A DNA stretch of 64,000 nt from Toxorhynchites rutilus septentrionalis. Its lineage: Eukaryota; Arthropoda; Insecta; Diptera; Culicidae. Shown here piece after piece: positions 1 through 8,644 of this stretch. Positions within the stretch are counted from its first letter, which is position 1. Each line of letters starts with the position of its first letter. A program made the translations under genes and the position numbers. The DNA is taken from positions 241,112,307 through 241,176,306 of the forward strand of contig NC_073746.1 of the NCBI RefSeq assembly GCF_029784135.1. The letters are read 5' to 3'. Under the pieces are notes generated by a model, which did no database searches, was not told where the DNA came from, and was given only the letters and a program-made list of their open reading frames with translations.

Positions 1-653
1 CGGATGAATTGAAGCTGAGAGTTGATCGAAGGTTAATGTCTAAAATCTCCATCGAAACGCATCTTATAACAAAACTCAGAACATCCTCGCGTAAACTGTA
101 TTTGCTTTACATCGGATAATTTCGGACGACATTATCTTATTCAACACGGATGTTTTCAATTGCATTTGGATTGGAATAGAAGATGCTGTCAATAGTTATT
201 ACAATCGGGTTCTCAACTACGTTGGCCCGCTCGACACACGCTACAAAGACGGAAAATGTGCAGAACTCTTCTCTCTGATGCTACCTCTTGCTCCACTCAA
301 CGGTGGCATGTTGTAGAAAATATTTGGAAACAGATTCTCCCATACTTTGATGGATGAACGCCAATCGGTTGTGGAAACAGCGATTAAAATTTGCTGTTTC
401 CACAACAAACTGGCGTTGGTAACATAGCTTAAATAAAACTGCATTTTTTTAAAAATCGAGCCGATGGCAATGTTTTTCCATCAATTGTACACAATTTGTA
501 CAGATCAGATTTTCGTAATATACGCGTATGCTGATCATACATGCAATTTTGCGAAAAGTCTCGTACTGAAAATTTCTCCCTCTGGCGCTTGCGTCACTTT
601 GCGAGATTACGGCAGTTCTGTTCTACGTACTTTAAAATGATTTAAAAGAAAAA
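1..653. other. No gene recognised; flank and probable LINE 5' UTR
   Basis: Only short open frames occur here, the longest a 67-codon frame on the minus strand at 241-444 that resembles nothing I recognise. The last part, just before 654, is probably the 5' untranslated region of the LINE that follows. I see no tRNA, TIR or simple repeat. Confidence 0.4.
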
Positions 654-1454
654 ATGCTTCGAAATAATAATAGTAAAATTGAAACTTTCGCGAATGTCGT
701 GGCTCGTAAGGCTCGTCCAGTCATTGTGGTAAAGCCAATAGAGTCTGGCAAGAAAAATGATGAAACAAGAAAAGTCTTGAAGACTAAATTAGATCCTAAA
801 ATACACAAAATAGAGAATTTCAGAAACGGGAAAGATGGCTCGATTATTGTTGAGTGTGCAGCAGGGGATAATATTGAACAAGTGAAAAATGGAATTGAGA
901 CCAATCTTGGAGAAGGGTTTAGTACTTTTATTCCAAACCCAATAAAACCGAAATTGAAAATTATTGGGATGAGTGATCGATATTCCTCTGATGTTTTCAT
1001 TGACAACTTGAAGAGTCAAAATGAAAACATTTCGATTAATGATGTCAAGGTTGTTGCTGAATATCAAAATCCACGCTTGAAATATAACAAATACAACACG
1101 ATAATAGAAGTTGACCATGATACTTACAGAAACCTGATGACTGCTAGTAAAGTAAGCATTGGGTGGAATAAATGTACCGTGGTTGAGGCCTTTAATGTGT
1201 TGCGCTGTTTCAAATGAGGAGAATTCGGGCATAAGAGTACAGATTGCGACAAAGAACAAATATGTTCAAGATGTAATGAAAAACATAAAACATCTGAGTG
1301 CTCATCAAATGAATTGAAATGCATAAATTGTATCAAGTTTAATAAGGAACGGAAGCTGAATTTGGACATAAATCATCCAGCTTATAGCACACAGTGTCCT
1401 GTCTATCGGAGACTGTTGGACAAGAAAAAAAGTAACTTTTTCCAAACCAAATAG
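654..1454 (+). pseudogene. LINE ORF1 (gag-like, zinc knuckles), one nonsense codon
   Basis: This is the nucleic-acid-binding ORF1 protein of a Jockey-like non-LTR retrotransposon. The frame opens at ATG 654 and runs to TAG 1452-1454, broken only by TGA at 1215-1217. Downstream of the break come three cysteine-histidine knuckles in the same frame: the first reads CFK-stop-GEFGHKSTDC, the second CSRCNEKHKTSEC, the third begins CINC and ends HPAYSTQC. In this ORF1 family the stop position is the second Cys of a CX2CX4HX4C knuckle, so one base change from a Cys codon explains it. Three knuckles is the usual number for Jockey, I and R1 type ORF1. ORF2 follows directly in the same frame. The family call is firm, the clade less so. 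Confidence 0.8.
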
Positions 1455-2324
1455 CAATTTAGAAAAAATATATGTGAGAAGAAGTTAGCAATAATTTATC
1501 TGAATATTGCTGGGCTTCCTACAAACTACGAAGAAATGCGATATCTTGTAGAAAACATGCGTCCTCAGATGGTTTTTCTTTCTGAAACTCACATGATTGA
1601 TGAAGAATCATATGATCAGTACAAAATTCCGGGCTATAAAGTTGCTTTTTGCTTGTCGCACTCCAAACACACTGGAGGTGTTGCAATTTATGCAAAAGAA
1701 TCAGTCAAATTCAACATTCTGTTAAACGAAGCTGTTGAAAATAACTGGTTCTTGACAATTTCAGTTGAAAGAGGCATGCAGATGGGGAATTATGGAATTA
1801 TATATCATTCCCCCAGTTCTAGTGACCAGCGTTTTCTAGATATTTTGGAAAACTGGTGGGAAAGCATTGTTGATTGCAGTAAGTTAAATATAATTGCCGG
1901 TGATTTTAACATTGACTGGCTTAATGTCCGAAGTTCGAATCAATTGAAACAATTATCACATTACTTTACCTTAAAACAATCTGTTAACGAAGCTACGAGA
2001 ATATCTAAATATAGTAGAACTCTAATAGATCACGTGTATTCAAATTTTGCTACTGTCCACTCTTTTACAGAGGCCAAATTCAAAATAACTGATCATGAGA
2101 CAATTTTTGTTTACATTGAGAATGGACAGGATGACCGTGATGGAAATAGAATAAAAATTAAAAACTGGAATAGATATTCCAAAGAAGCCATGTCTCAACT
2201 TGTTTCGACAAGCCTGGATTTTGAAGCAATGGCGGGACATCTGAATAATAAAGCAGCTGTTCTGACCGATATTCTGAGAGAGTGTACCAATAAATTAGTG
2301 GTTGAAAAAAAGACGGGTGGGTAA
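1455..2324 (+). pseudogene. LINE ORF2 apurinic-like endonuclease domain (5' part)
   Basis: The frame continues after the ORF1 stop without a clear ATG until 1536. It encodes an exonuclease-endonuclease-phosphatase fold used for target nicking in non-LTR retrotransposition. Visible motifs are LNIAGLPTN near 1500 (the N-terminal N motif), SETH with the catalytic Glu, GDFNIDW with Asp and Asn, a DHVYSN stretch and a C-terminal TDHE in place of the usual SDH. The frame stops at 2322-2324, just where the endonuclease should lead into the reverse transcriptase linker. The missing part is plausibly the fragment at 7791-8642, separated by the 5.5 kb block. The product would be truncated and inactive. 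Confidence 0.8.
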
Positions 2325-2488
2325 TGTCGGGGACATAACCGGAGTGACGTAGGACTATACAAAGGGGACAGCTTTTGTTAAATATATATTTTAAATTTAT
2401 TGTTTTATTTTCTTCTCCTACGTGAATACCTACCTATCTACCTGAAAAATGGATTAGTTTACTGTTTACTCTTTATGAACATGTTGAT

Positions 2489-2504
2489 GGTTCTGAAAAG
2501 AACC
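2489..2504 (-). promoter_or_regulatory. Histone-type mRNA 3' stem-loop (perfect stem)
   Basis: On the minus strand the 16-mer GGTTCTTTTCAGAACC fits the metazoan replication-dependent histone 3' stem-loop: six paired bases and a TTTC loop. A purine stretch (ATAAAGAGTAAA) lies about 15 bases downstream, where a histone downstream element for U7 snRNA is expected. No histone coding sequence is recognisable immediately upstream, so this probably ends a lost or heavily decayed histone gene. Confidence 0.6.
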
Positions 2505-2559
2505 TTTGGTGTTGTGTTTTTGTTATCACTCGATATTCCTATCTTGTTCGGTTAAACCT

Positions 2560-3041
2560 TCCTGTTGAGCTATTGCGTTTGCCACTCGCCACAGCTTTCA
2601 CAGTTGGAAAATTTCTTCCCATCCAGCTTGTGACATATTGTACAGTAAATTACATTTAATGGCACGTCGCATTACCACCACTCAGTGTCGGATTGGAGGT
2701 AATTTTAACCTGTAATTGAACATTTGTGATGACAGTGGTACAGTGTCGACTTTCAATGTGGGGTCATAATTTGGACCCCGAACTCTATGTTTACAAAAAT
2801 GTCCAACTAAATATGTCGCATTACAGGTCCGTCCAATTAGCTAAATGTCGAGATAAGTGTAAATTACTGTACTTTCAATCTAGAAGCAATTTAAGAATTG
2901 GTGAAAATCAATAAGCTCAGAACAACTGCCAAATTCACATACCCATCATATCCTGGCAAACAAATATTATTATTTTGGATATTGTTTTAGAATGCATGTT
3001 ATACAACTGTATTTCCTAAACTCTTTTTTGGAAGGTTTAAT
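2560..3041. repeat. Flank downstream of H2A copy 1 (repeated at 5683-6067)
   Basis: This non-coding stretch recurs at 5683-6067. Shared landmarks are a run starting acagtggtacagtgtcgac, then ggggtcataatttgga, gtccaattagctaaatgtcg, and cagaacaactgccaaattca. Copy 2 lacks about 150 bases present here near 2540-2690. Short open frames inside are conserved only because the DNA is. Confidence 0.75.
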
Positions 3042-3502
3042 GGCCCTGAAAAGTGCATTGTTTTATGGAATGGTTCCAATTTAGAAAACTTAGTACTCGT
3101 GGTTTTGAAAAAAACCATTTCGAACGCCCTCGATGCCGCCTTGTTCTGGATTTGCCACCAAAGCAGTTTGTATAAAGAACAAACTTTTTTCTTCTGCTAC
3201 TTGATGCCGTTTTGCGATTGCGTTTGCCACTCGCCACTCGCTGCAACTGCCTGTTGTTGTCTTGATGTGTTCTGTTCTGAATGCGGTTTTTCTTATCGTC
3301 GCGAGCAGCTTTACCAGCCAACTCAATCACTTCGGCGGCCGAAACTATATAACGCCGGCTGGTGCACTGATACTAACGCGCTCGGCCTAGCTACCCTTGC
3401 TAAGAAATTGGCGGATACACCTACGAAGAACTGCACACCTGCACAGTTCGAGTGGGACTTTGTCTTTCCCTTAATTTGTCCTCCTTTGTTACGTCCACGA
3501 TG
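3042..3502 (-). pseudogene. Histone H2A pseudogene, copy 1
   Basis: The minus strand encodes recognisable core histone H2A pieces in changing frames. Around 3502-3420 it reads NKGGQIKGKTKSHSN, matching the basic H2A N-terminal tail, followed by an FVGV remnant of the conserved FPVGRI. A shifted frame then gives AERVSIS and a further shift gives AAEVIELAGKAARDDKK, the conserved H2A alpha-2/alpha-3 segment. The initiator Met is lost and several frameshifts are present. The C-terminal third cannot be aligned convincingly. A degenerate histone stem-loop (TTTTCAGGGCC arm) ends the unit at 3042-3057. A TATA box lies upstream at 3571-3577. It cannot make a functional H2A. Confidence 0.75.
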
Positions 3503-3570
3503 CCGATGCCGTACAACCACACGGGTTTACGGTTTGAAAGAAAATAAGATATTTTTTTGGGGTGCGCGCG

Positions 3571-3577
3571 TTTTATA
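3571..3577 (-). promoter_or_regulatory. TATA box of H2A copy 1
   Basis: The minus strand reads gagTATAAAAcgcgcgc about 70 bases before the lost H2A start codon. That spacing suits a core promoter with a short leader, as is normal for histone genes. The presence of promoter DNA argues that the copy arose from genomic DNA and not from mRNA. Confidence 0.5.
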
Positions 3578-3715
3578 CTCTAGCGGTACACACTCACAGG
3601 ATAGAGACAAATCGGCAGACTCAGCCAGAGGGGCGAGTCCAACGAGACGAACGAATGAGCGTTAAAAGGGAGCGATGGCAAAAAAATACATATCACTAAT
3701 AAAGCCATCCGTCAC

Positions 3716-4762
3716 TTGTCACTCCCCGAAAGCGACCACAATGTCCCATTAATAAATAGGGCTAAAACATGGTTCAAAAATCTCACGAACAAAGATCTTC
3801 CCGATATATGTGAACGTTCATCTGCGACGGGAAGAAATTGGAACGTCAAACCGCCGAACATTAACCTTGAACTTCTCAAGGCAGTTCGGGCGGGAGACCC
3901 TTCTCCAAAAGTCAAAGCCTGCTTCAATAACCTCGTTGCATCCAATTTTCAAATTAATCACCAGGTATACACAGATGGTTCAGTCAGTGCCGATGGAGTT
4001 GGATGTGGAATCTTTGAGAGTAGATACATAGGTAGCTTTTCTCTCCCACCGCAATGCTCCATCTTCAGTGCGGAAGCTTTCGCCCTTTTAATAGCTACCC
4101 AAGAATGCACCCATGATTTTCTTCCTACCACAATATTTTCCGACTCAGCTAGCTGTCTCCACGATCTTCTAAGTGGAAACAGCAAACACCCATGGATTAA
4201 GCAAACAGAAGAGGCTGCTTCAAATAAAAACATCTCCTTCTGCTGGGTTCCTGGTCACTCAGGAATACGCGGAAACACTGCCGCCGATATACTGGCCGGC
4301 AAGGGCAGCAAAATAGAACCCCCAGACATGCCCTGTCCTCCATCTGACATTGTCCGCTGGGTAAAACAGCAAGTCCGTGAAAGTTGGGACATAGGCTGGA
4401 TAAACAGCCGTCCCACTCATCTTCATAAAATCAAAAATTCCACTCTCCCTTGGGAGGACCGTCTCAATAGTAGGGAAAGGCAAGTCCTTACCCGTCTTCG
4501 AATTGGGCACACTAACTTCACCCACTCACACTTGTTCTGCAGAGCCGAAAAACCCCAATGTGCTTGCAACGAAGCTCCGGTTTCCGTTAGCCATCTTTTA
4601 CTTGAATGTCAACATACCAAAGATGCTCGAGTCCGACACAACATAGGTCAGAGTCTCCGAGATATCCTCAGTAGAGACGAGACCCAAGACTGTTTAAATG
4701 TGTACCATATGCAATGGTATAGAAGGGAATACTCTAACGCCGAAAACATGGCAATTGTGTAA
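3716..4762 (+). pseudogene. LINE ORF2 C-terminal fragment with RNase H domain
   Basis: An open frame of 348 codons gives the last part of a LINE polyprotein. It has a complete RNase HI domain: YTDGSVSADGVGCGIF (first Asp), FSAEAFALL (Glu), IFSDSASCL (second Asp) and WVPGHSGIRGNTAADILA (His, Asn, Asp). A terminal CX1CX8HX4C-like knuckle (CACNEAPVSVSHLLLEC) follows. RNase H in LINEs points to I, Loa, R1 or Outcast-like groups; I cannot choose among them. The reverse transcriptase is missing, so the copy is 5' truncated. In-frame sense codons extend upstream to about 3670, marking the truncation point just inside the H2A copy 1 flank. Confidence 0.8.
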
Positions 4763-5280
4763 TGTGCTAATTAGAGATATGATAAACATTTGACATGTAC
4801 ACGATTGAGACCCAAGAAACCAATTTAATTGCGTTTCTGAAAGAAACCGACTTCTTTGGTAAAATCTAAATCGAAATACTAAATACCTTGGAAATTGCTT
4901 ATTAAAGTTCGCCACTTCACAGTCATGTATGCGTGTTTATGTGTGTATACACATGTATGTACGGGTCGGAAGGAAGGAATTCATACATGTATATACACGC
5001 ATTCAATAATAATAAATAACAAATAATATAATATATACTTTCATACCCACATCTATCTTCTATCCATTACATTATACTTTAATCAACTTCCTATTCCTAC
5101 AGTCACACTCACCAAGGAGGATAAATTCATTAAATAAACCTCTCTGTATTTCATTTCATTTCACCCCACCCCACACCCACTCCTCCCCTCTTTCCTTCCC
5201 ATACCACTCCCACCCCCTTCCACTCCACTAATCCCACCCAAATCCTTTCCACTCCTTTCCTTCCTATCCTCCTGAGAAGG
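4763..5280 (+). other. 3' UTR of the RNase H LINE, pyrimidine rich
   Basis: Following the stop codon are AT-rich sequence with an ACATGTATGTA-like inverted repeat near 4950-5000 and, from about 5150 to 5280, a strongly C/T-biased tract made mostly of cacccc, tccctc and ctttcc words. It ends in gttttt repeats near 5300. It is probably the 3' untranslated region of the LINE fragment before it. Confidence 0.5.
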
Positions 5281-5532
5281 GCCTTTTTGTTTTTTTGTTT
5301 TTGGAACACGCCTTTCGCTGGGTCACTTGTGCTTCGTTACTGCTTTGGTCCTCGGATCAGTAAATATTTACTTTTCTTTACAGCATATATTAAATATCTT
5401 ATGAAGCATAGGATCCCTTCCTACCTTCTTCTTTAACCGAGAGTCGAGCGGACAGATCTGATGAGTGATTTTTTTGGTTTCCCTTTCGCCAGTCCCCTCT
5501 GGACTGGTTTTATTGTGGCTCTTCACTGGGCT

Positions 5533-5591
5533 AGAGGCGAATGAACTGCAAAGTTTAAAGCCTCTTAAAAACAAAGAAAGAAGAAGAAAAA
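5533..5591 (+). repeat. Short 3'-tail repeat shared with 59311-59365
   Basis: The stretch aggcgaatgaactg, then aaagcctct, then acaaagaaagaagaa is found here and again at 59311-59365; a weaker cousin lies near 22444. Its purine-rich end suggests the shared 3' tail of a LINE or SINE family. I do not know the family name. Confidence 0.5.
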
Positions 5592-5682
5592 TACATTCAT
5601 TACGATTTGTTCGCTCGTTGGATTCAGATGCAAGCTAAGTGCTTTTCAGGATCACAAATCTATCTTCAATCTAAAGAGTTTA

Positions 5683-6067
5683 TTGTTTTGTTATCACTCG
5701 ATATCCCCATCTTTGGAGGCGATTTTAACCTGTAATTGGACATTTGCGATGACAGTGGTACAGTGTCGACTTTCAATGTGGGGTCATAATTTGGATCTCT
5801 ATGTTTACAAAACTGTCCAACTAAATAAGTCGCATTACATGTCCGTCCAATTAGCTAAATGTCGAACTAATAGTAAATTACTGTACTTTCAATAATCAGG
5901 AAAGTCCCCAACTATCAATAAGCTCAGAACAACTGCCAAATTCACATACTCATCAGATCCTGGCAAACAAATTATGAAAAAATCAATTTGTGTTTTATCA
6001 TTATTTTGGATAATGTTTTAGAAAGCATTGAACTTTATTTCCTAAACTTTTTTTTGGAAGGTTTAAT
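5683..6067. repeat. Flank downstream of H2A copy 2
   Basis: Second copy of the sequence at 2560-3041, with the same landmarks in the same order up to the histone stem-loop. A shorter version of the left part is present here. Confidence 0.75.
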
Positions 6068-6528
6068 GGCCCTGAAAAGCGCCTTGTTTTATGGAATGGT
6101 TCCAATTTAGAAAACTTAGTACTCGTGGTTTTGAAAAAAAAACCATTTCGAACGCCCTTGATGTCGCCTTGTTCTGGATTTGCCACCAAAGCAGTTTGTA
6201 TAAAGAACAAACTTTTTTCTTCTGCTACCTGATGCCGTTTTGCGATTGCGTTTGCCACTCGCCACTCGCTGAAACTGCCTGTTGTCTTGATGTCCACCGA
6301 ACCGAATGTGTTCTGTTCCGAATGCGGGTTTTCTTATCGTCACGAGCAGCTTTGCCAGCTAACTCGATCACTTCGGTGGCCGAAACTATATAACGCCGGC
6401 TAGGTGGACTGGTGCACTGGTACTAACGCGCTCGGCCTAGCTACCCTTGCGGGGAACTTCAGATCAACACGGTTCGAGCGGGATTTTGCCTTTCCCTTCA
6501 CTTTTCCTCCTTTACCATGTCCAGACAT
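6068..6528 (-). pseudogene. Histone H2A pseudogene, copy 2
   Basis: ATG at 6528-6526 opens MSGHGKGG and continues GKVKGKAKSRSNR, an almost unchanged H2A tail, after a leader ending caagcagcc. About eight codons, those for VGRI and neighbours, are deleted. The next segment reads RKGS-stop-AERVSTSAPVHLAGVI in one frame, then a shift gives VAEVIELAGKAARDDKKTRI. The 3' end at 6068-6083 is GGCGCTTTTCAGGGCC on the minus strand, the histone stem-loop with one mismatched pair, followed by a purine-rich CCAAAAAAAAG stretch like a U7 target. Stop codons and shifts make it a pseudogene. It is less decayed at its start than copy 1, so the copies mutated independently. Confidence 0.8.
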
Positions 6529-6590
6529 GGCTGCTTGGGTTGGTTTGTTGATGTGTTGTGATACGAACCGATGTGGTGTACGGTTTGAAT

Positions 6591-7325
6591 TAGAGATGTG
6601 CCATCCGCTCATGAGCTGTTCCGAAGAATCGACTCTTTGAAGTGAGTTGACGCGGAACAGCTCGCAAAAAAAAATCAAACAGCTCTTCAGCTCACTTTGA
6701 TGATGATGAAGGAGAGAAAAGAGCTGTAGAATTGAAGAGAGTGTGTGAGCTGTAAGATTCAAATGAACTGACCGTCTCTCGCTCTTCGTGTTAAGACATC
6801 AGTTTAGTTTCATTTGTCCCTCGTCTTTTCAACTGTTATATTCGCGTTGACGGCATTGAGCTTTGTTTACCAGTTTAGGGGGCGCCAAAAATAATAATTG
6901 GCTCTCAGGCAGAATGAACACGTTTTTAAAATTCAAATTATTAATGAAAATTAAATTCTGTGTATCAAATGAGTATTCTATTTCAATGAAAAACACTTTG
7001 CAGGCGGTGCAAAAATCTCATAAGATTTTTTTTTTGAAGAAAACTTTCTATTGTAATGTAAAGCCTCAGTAAAAATGTCGGAAATGTTGTACTCGCCGAG
7101 TCTGTTGTAAATAATAGTCTGGAATACGTGTTTCAAGTAATTAATAATATGGTGTGAAAAATTTCATTTGAATTTTAACATTTTCAAACTGGCTTCGTGG
7201 CTATCGAGTTTGGGACCCAAATTGAAAGTCGGCACTGACAACTGAGCTTCATAAAGAACAGCTCATTTAGATGAGCTGATATGATCAGAGCTGTTCATCA
7301 TGATGAGCTGATTTGCACACCTCTA
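6591..7325. mobile_element. hAT-type MITE with 8-bp target duplication
   Basis: The element begins TAGAGATGTGC and ends GCACACCTCTA, an 11-bp inverted pair with one difference. It is flanked on both sides by the exact 8-mer GTTTGAAT (6583-6590 and 7326-7333). The interior repeats agctcat, gagctgtt and related words in both orientations, so most of it can fold. There is no transposase. The 8-bp duplication and TIR suit a hAT superfamily non-autonomous element. It sits in the leader or promoter region of H2A copy 2. Confidence 0.85.
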
Positions 7326-7333
7326 GTTTGAAT

Positions 7334-7790
7334 GAGAATGATCGTTACGGCAGCGGAGCGGAGATTTTTAAGCTGACTGGCTGGCTCGAGAATTACGCAT
7401 GTGTGAGACTGCGACCAATGTTTCGCTCATTTTTTTTCTTTTTCCTTTCCAATCGTGCTTCATTCTATTTCGCTGCTGCTCTGGTTGCCCGTTCTGTTCG
7501 GTACGATTTGAGGAGCACAAAATGGACCAATCAAAAATGGGCACATAGTGCATTTTGACAATGCTTGATATTTCACAATTATTCAATTATTTATCTCAAG
7601 AAAAATGAAATGTTATTCGTTATGATAGATGCGTAGATATATTTCCTATCAATTGATGCAAAAACCTTTGCGATCTATTGAGAAATGCTCGAGTTATAAG
7701 CGTTCCAAATCTTGCATTTTTTCCTACTTGTTCAGTGCCTAGATTTCCATTTCACCCCCTATATCTTCCGGTTAGACGTAGTCCTACGTC
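7334..7790 (-). promoter_or_regulatory. 5' flank of H2A copy 2 with CCAAT boxes and end module
   Basis: Read on the minus strand, this runs from gacgtaggactacgtct at 7790 through ggggtgaaat, cgcttataactcgag and atatatctacgc to two gattgg (reverse CCAAT) boxes and a weak cttaaaaat TATA-like site near 7370. The first landmarks occur in the same order in the modules at 47315, 51684 and 63048. The region is thus both a histone-like promoter flank and the end of a repeat family. Confidence 0.45.
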
Positions 7791-8642
7791 AATATATTGA
7801 ATTAAACAATTCGAGCAGCTGGTACTCTTTTAATCTGCTGCGTCTCAAACGCAAAAGAGATAAAAAGTATATAAAGTTTATAAGGACTAATTTAGAAAAT
7901 GATTGGAATAGGTACACCTTCGCGCGGAATATATATTCACAGGTCTTGAAAAGGACTAGAAGTGAATATATACAGAGGAAAATCGATGAACATCAAAATA
8001 ATAGCAAAGAACTATGGAAGTTATTGAAAAAGTTATTAAATTCTAAAAATAGTGTACCGCGATCCATAGCTTTCGAAGGGTCAGAAGAGCAGTCAGACCA
8101 AACTATTGCCGATAAATTCAACAGTTATTTCGTCAATAGTGTTCTGTAGTGTACAATCAATTGTAGACTAGATTGTTTTTCACCCATCACTTTTGCTGAG
8201 TTAAGAGATATTTGTTTTTCATTGCACGATGAAAAACAAATCTCTACGAACTGGGCACGTGCCAACGGTTTGGAAGGAATCCCTTGTGATTCCGATCCCC
8301 AAAGTTAATGGGACGGATAAAGCCGAAGAGTACCGCCCTATTAACAAGTTGCACATATTAGAAAAAATGTTAGAACTTGTTGTGAAAGTCCAGCTGATGC
8401 ATTTTGCAAATAACAACAATTTGCTAATACCGGAACAGTCGGGATATCGAGAGGGACACTCTTGTGAAACCGCGCTGAATCTGGTATTAGCAAAATGGAA
8501 AGAGAATATCGAGGCGAAAGAGACTATATTTGCGGTATTTCTGGATCTTAAACGCGCTTTTGAAACAATTTCTAGGCCCTTATTGTTACAAACATTAGAG
8601 CGCAATGGAATTGTAGGAATGTCGTACAAATGGTTCGAACGC
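7791..8642 (+). pseudogene. LINE ORF2, linker and N-terminal reverse transcriptase
   Basis: The frame first gives a basic linker (SSSWYSFNLLRLKRKRDK) typical of the stretch between endonuclease and reverse transcriptase, then stops at 8147-8149. After a frame change the reverse transcriptase begins: VWKESLVIPIPKVN, EYRPINKL, IPEQSGYREGHS and FLDLKRAFETI with the first catalytic Asp. The frame breaks at 8643 at the TA target of the mariner and resumes at 9944. The style matches Jockey-like elements, and it is probably the continuation of the 654-2324 LINE. Confidence 0.75.
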
Positions 8643-8644
8643 TA

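Larger units (their letters stand above)
2327..7790. mobile_element. Candidate mobile block carrying histone H2A sequence
   Basis: A 5.5 kb block separates two halves of what looks like one LINE. Its left end (about 2327-2360) contains gtgacgtaggactat and matches, in reverse complement, the right end of the separate element at 47315-50521. Its right end, read on the minus strand from 7790, begins gacgtaggactacgtct and follows the same order of landmarks as the left end of that second element. Inside are two decayed H2A genes on the minus strand, a plus-strand LINE RNase H fragment and a hAT MITE. I infer that this is a member of a repeat family with related inverted ends. The block could instead be two adjacent copies, since the histone part with its 3' flank occurs twice. 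No clear target duplication is visible at this insertion. Confidence 0.45.

Noticed and set aside
2726..5895. Small similar proteins at 2726-2914 and 5683-5895
   Set aside because: Both lie in the repeated flank of the H2A copies; the similarity is that of the DNA, and the frames end at different places.
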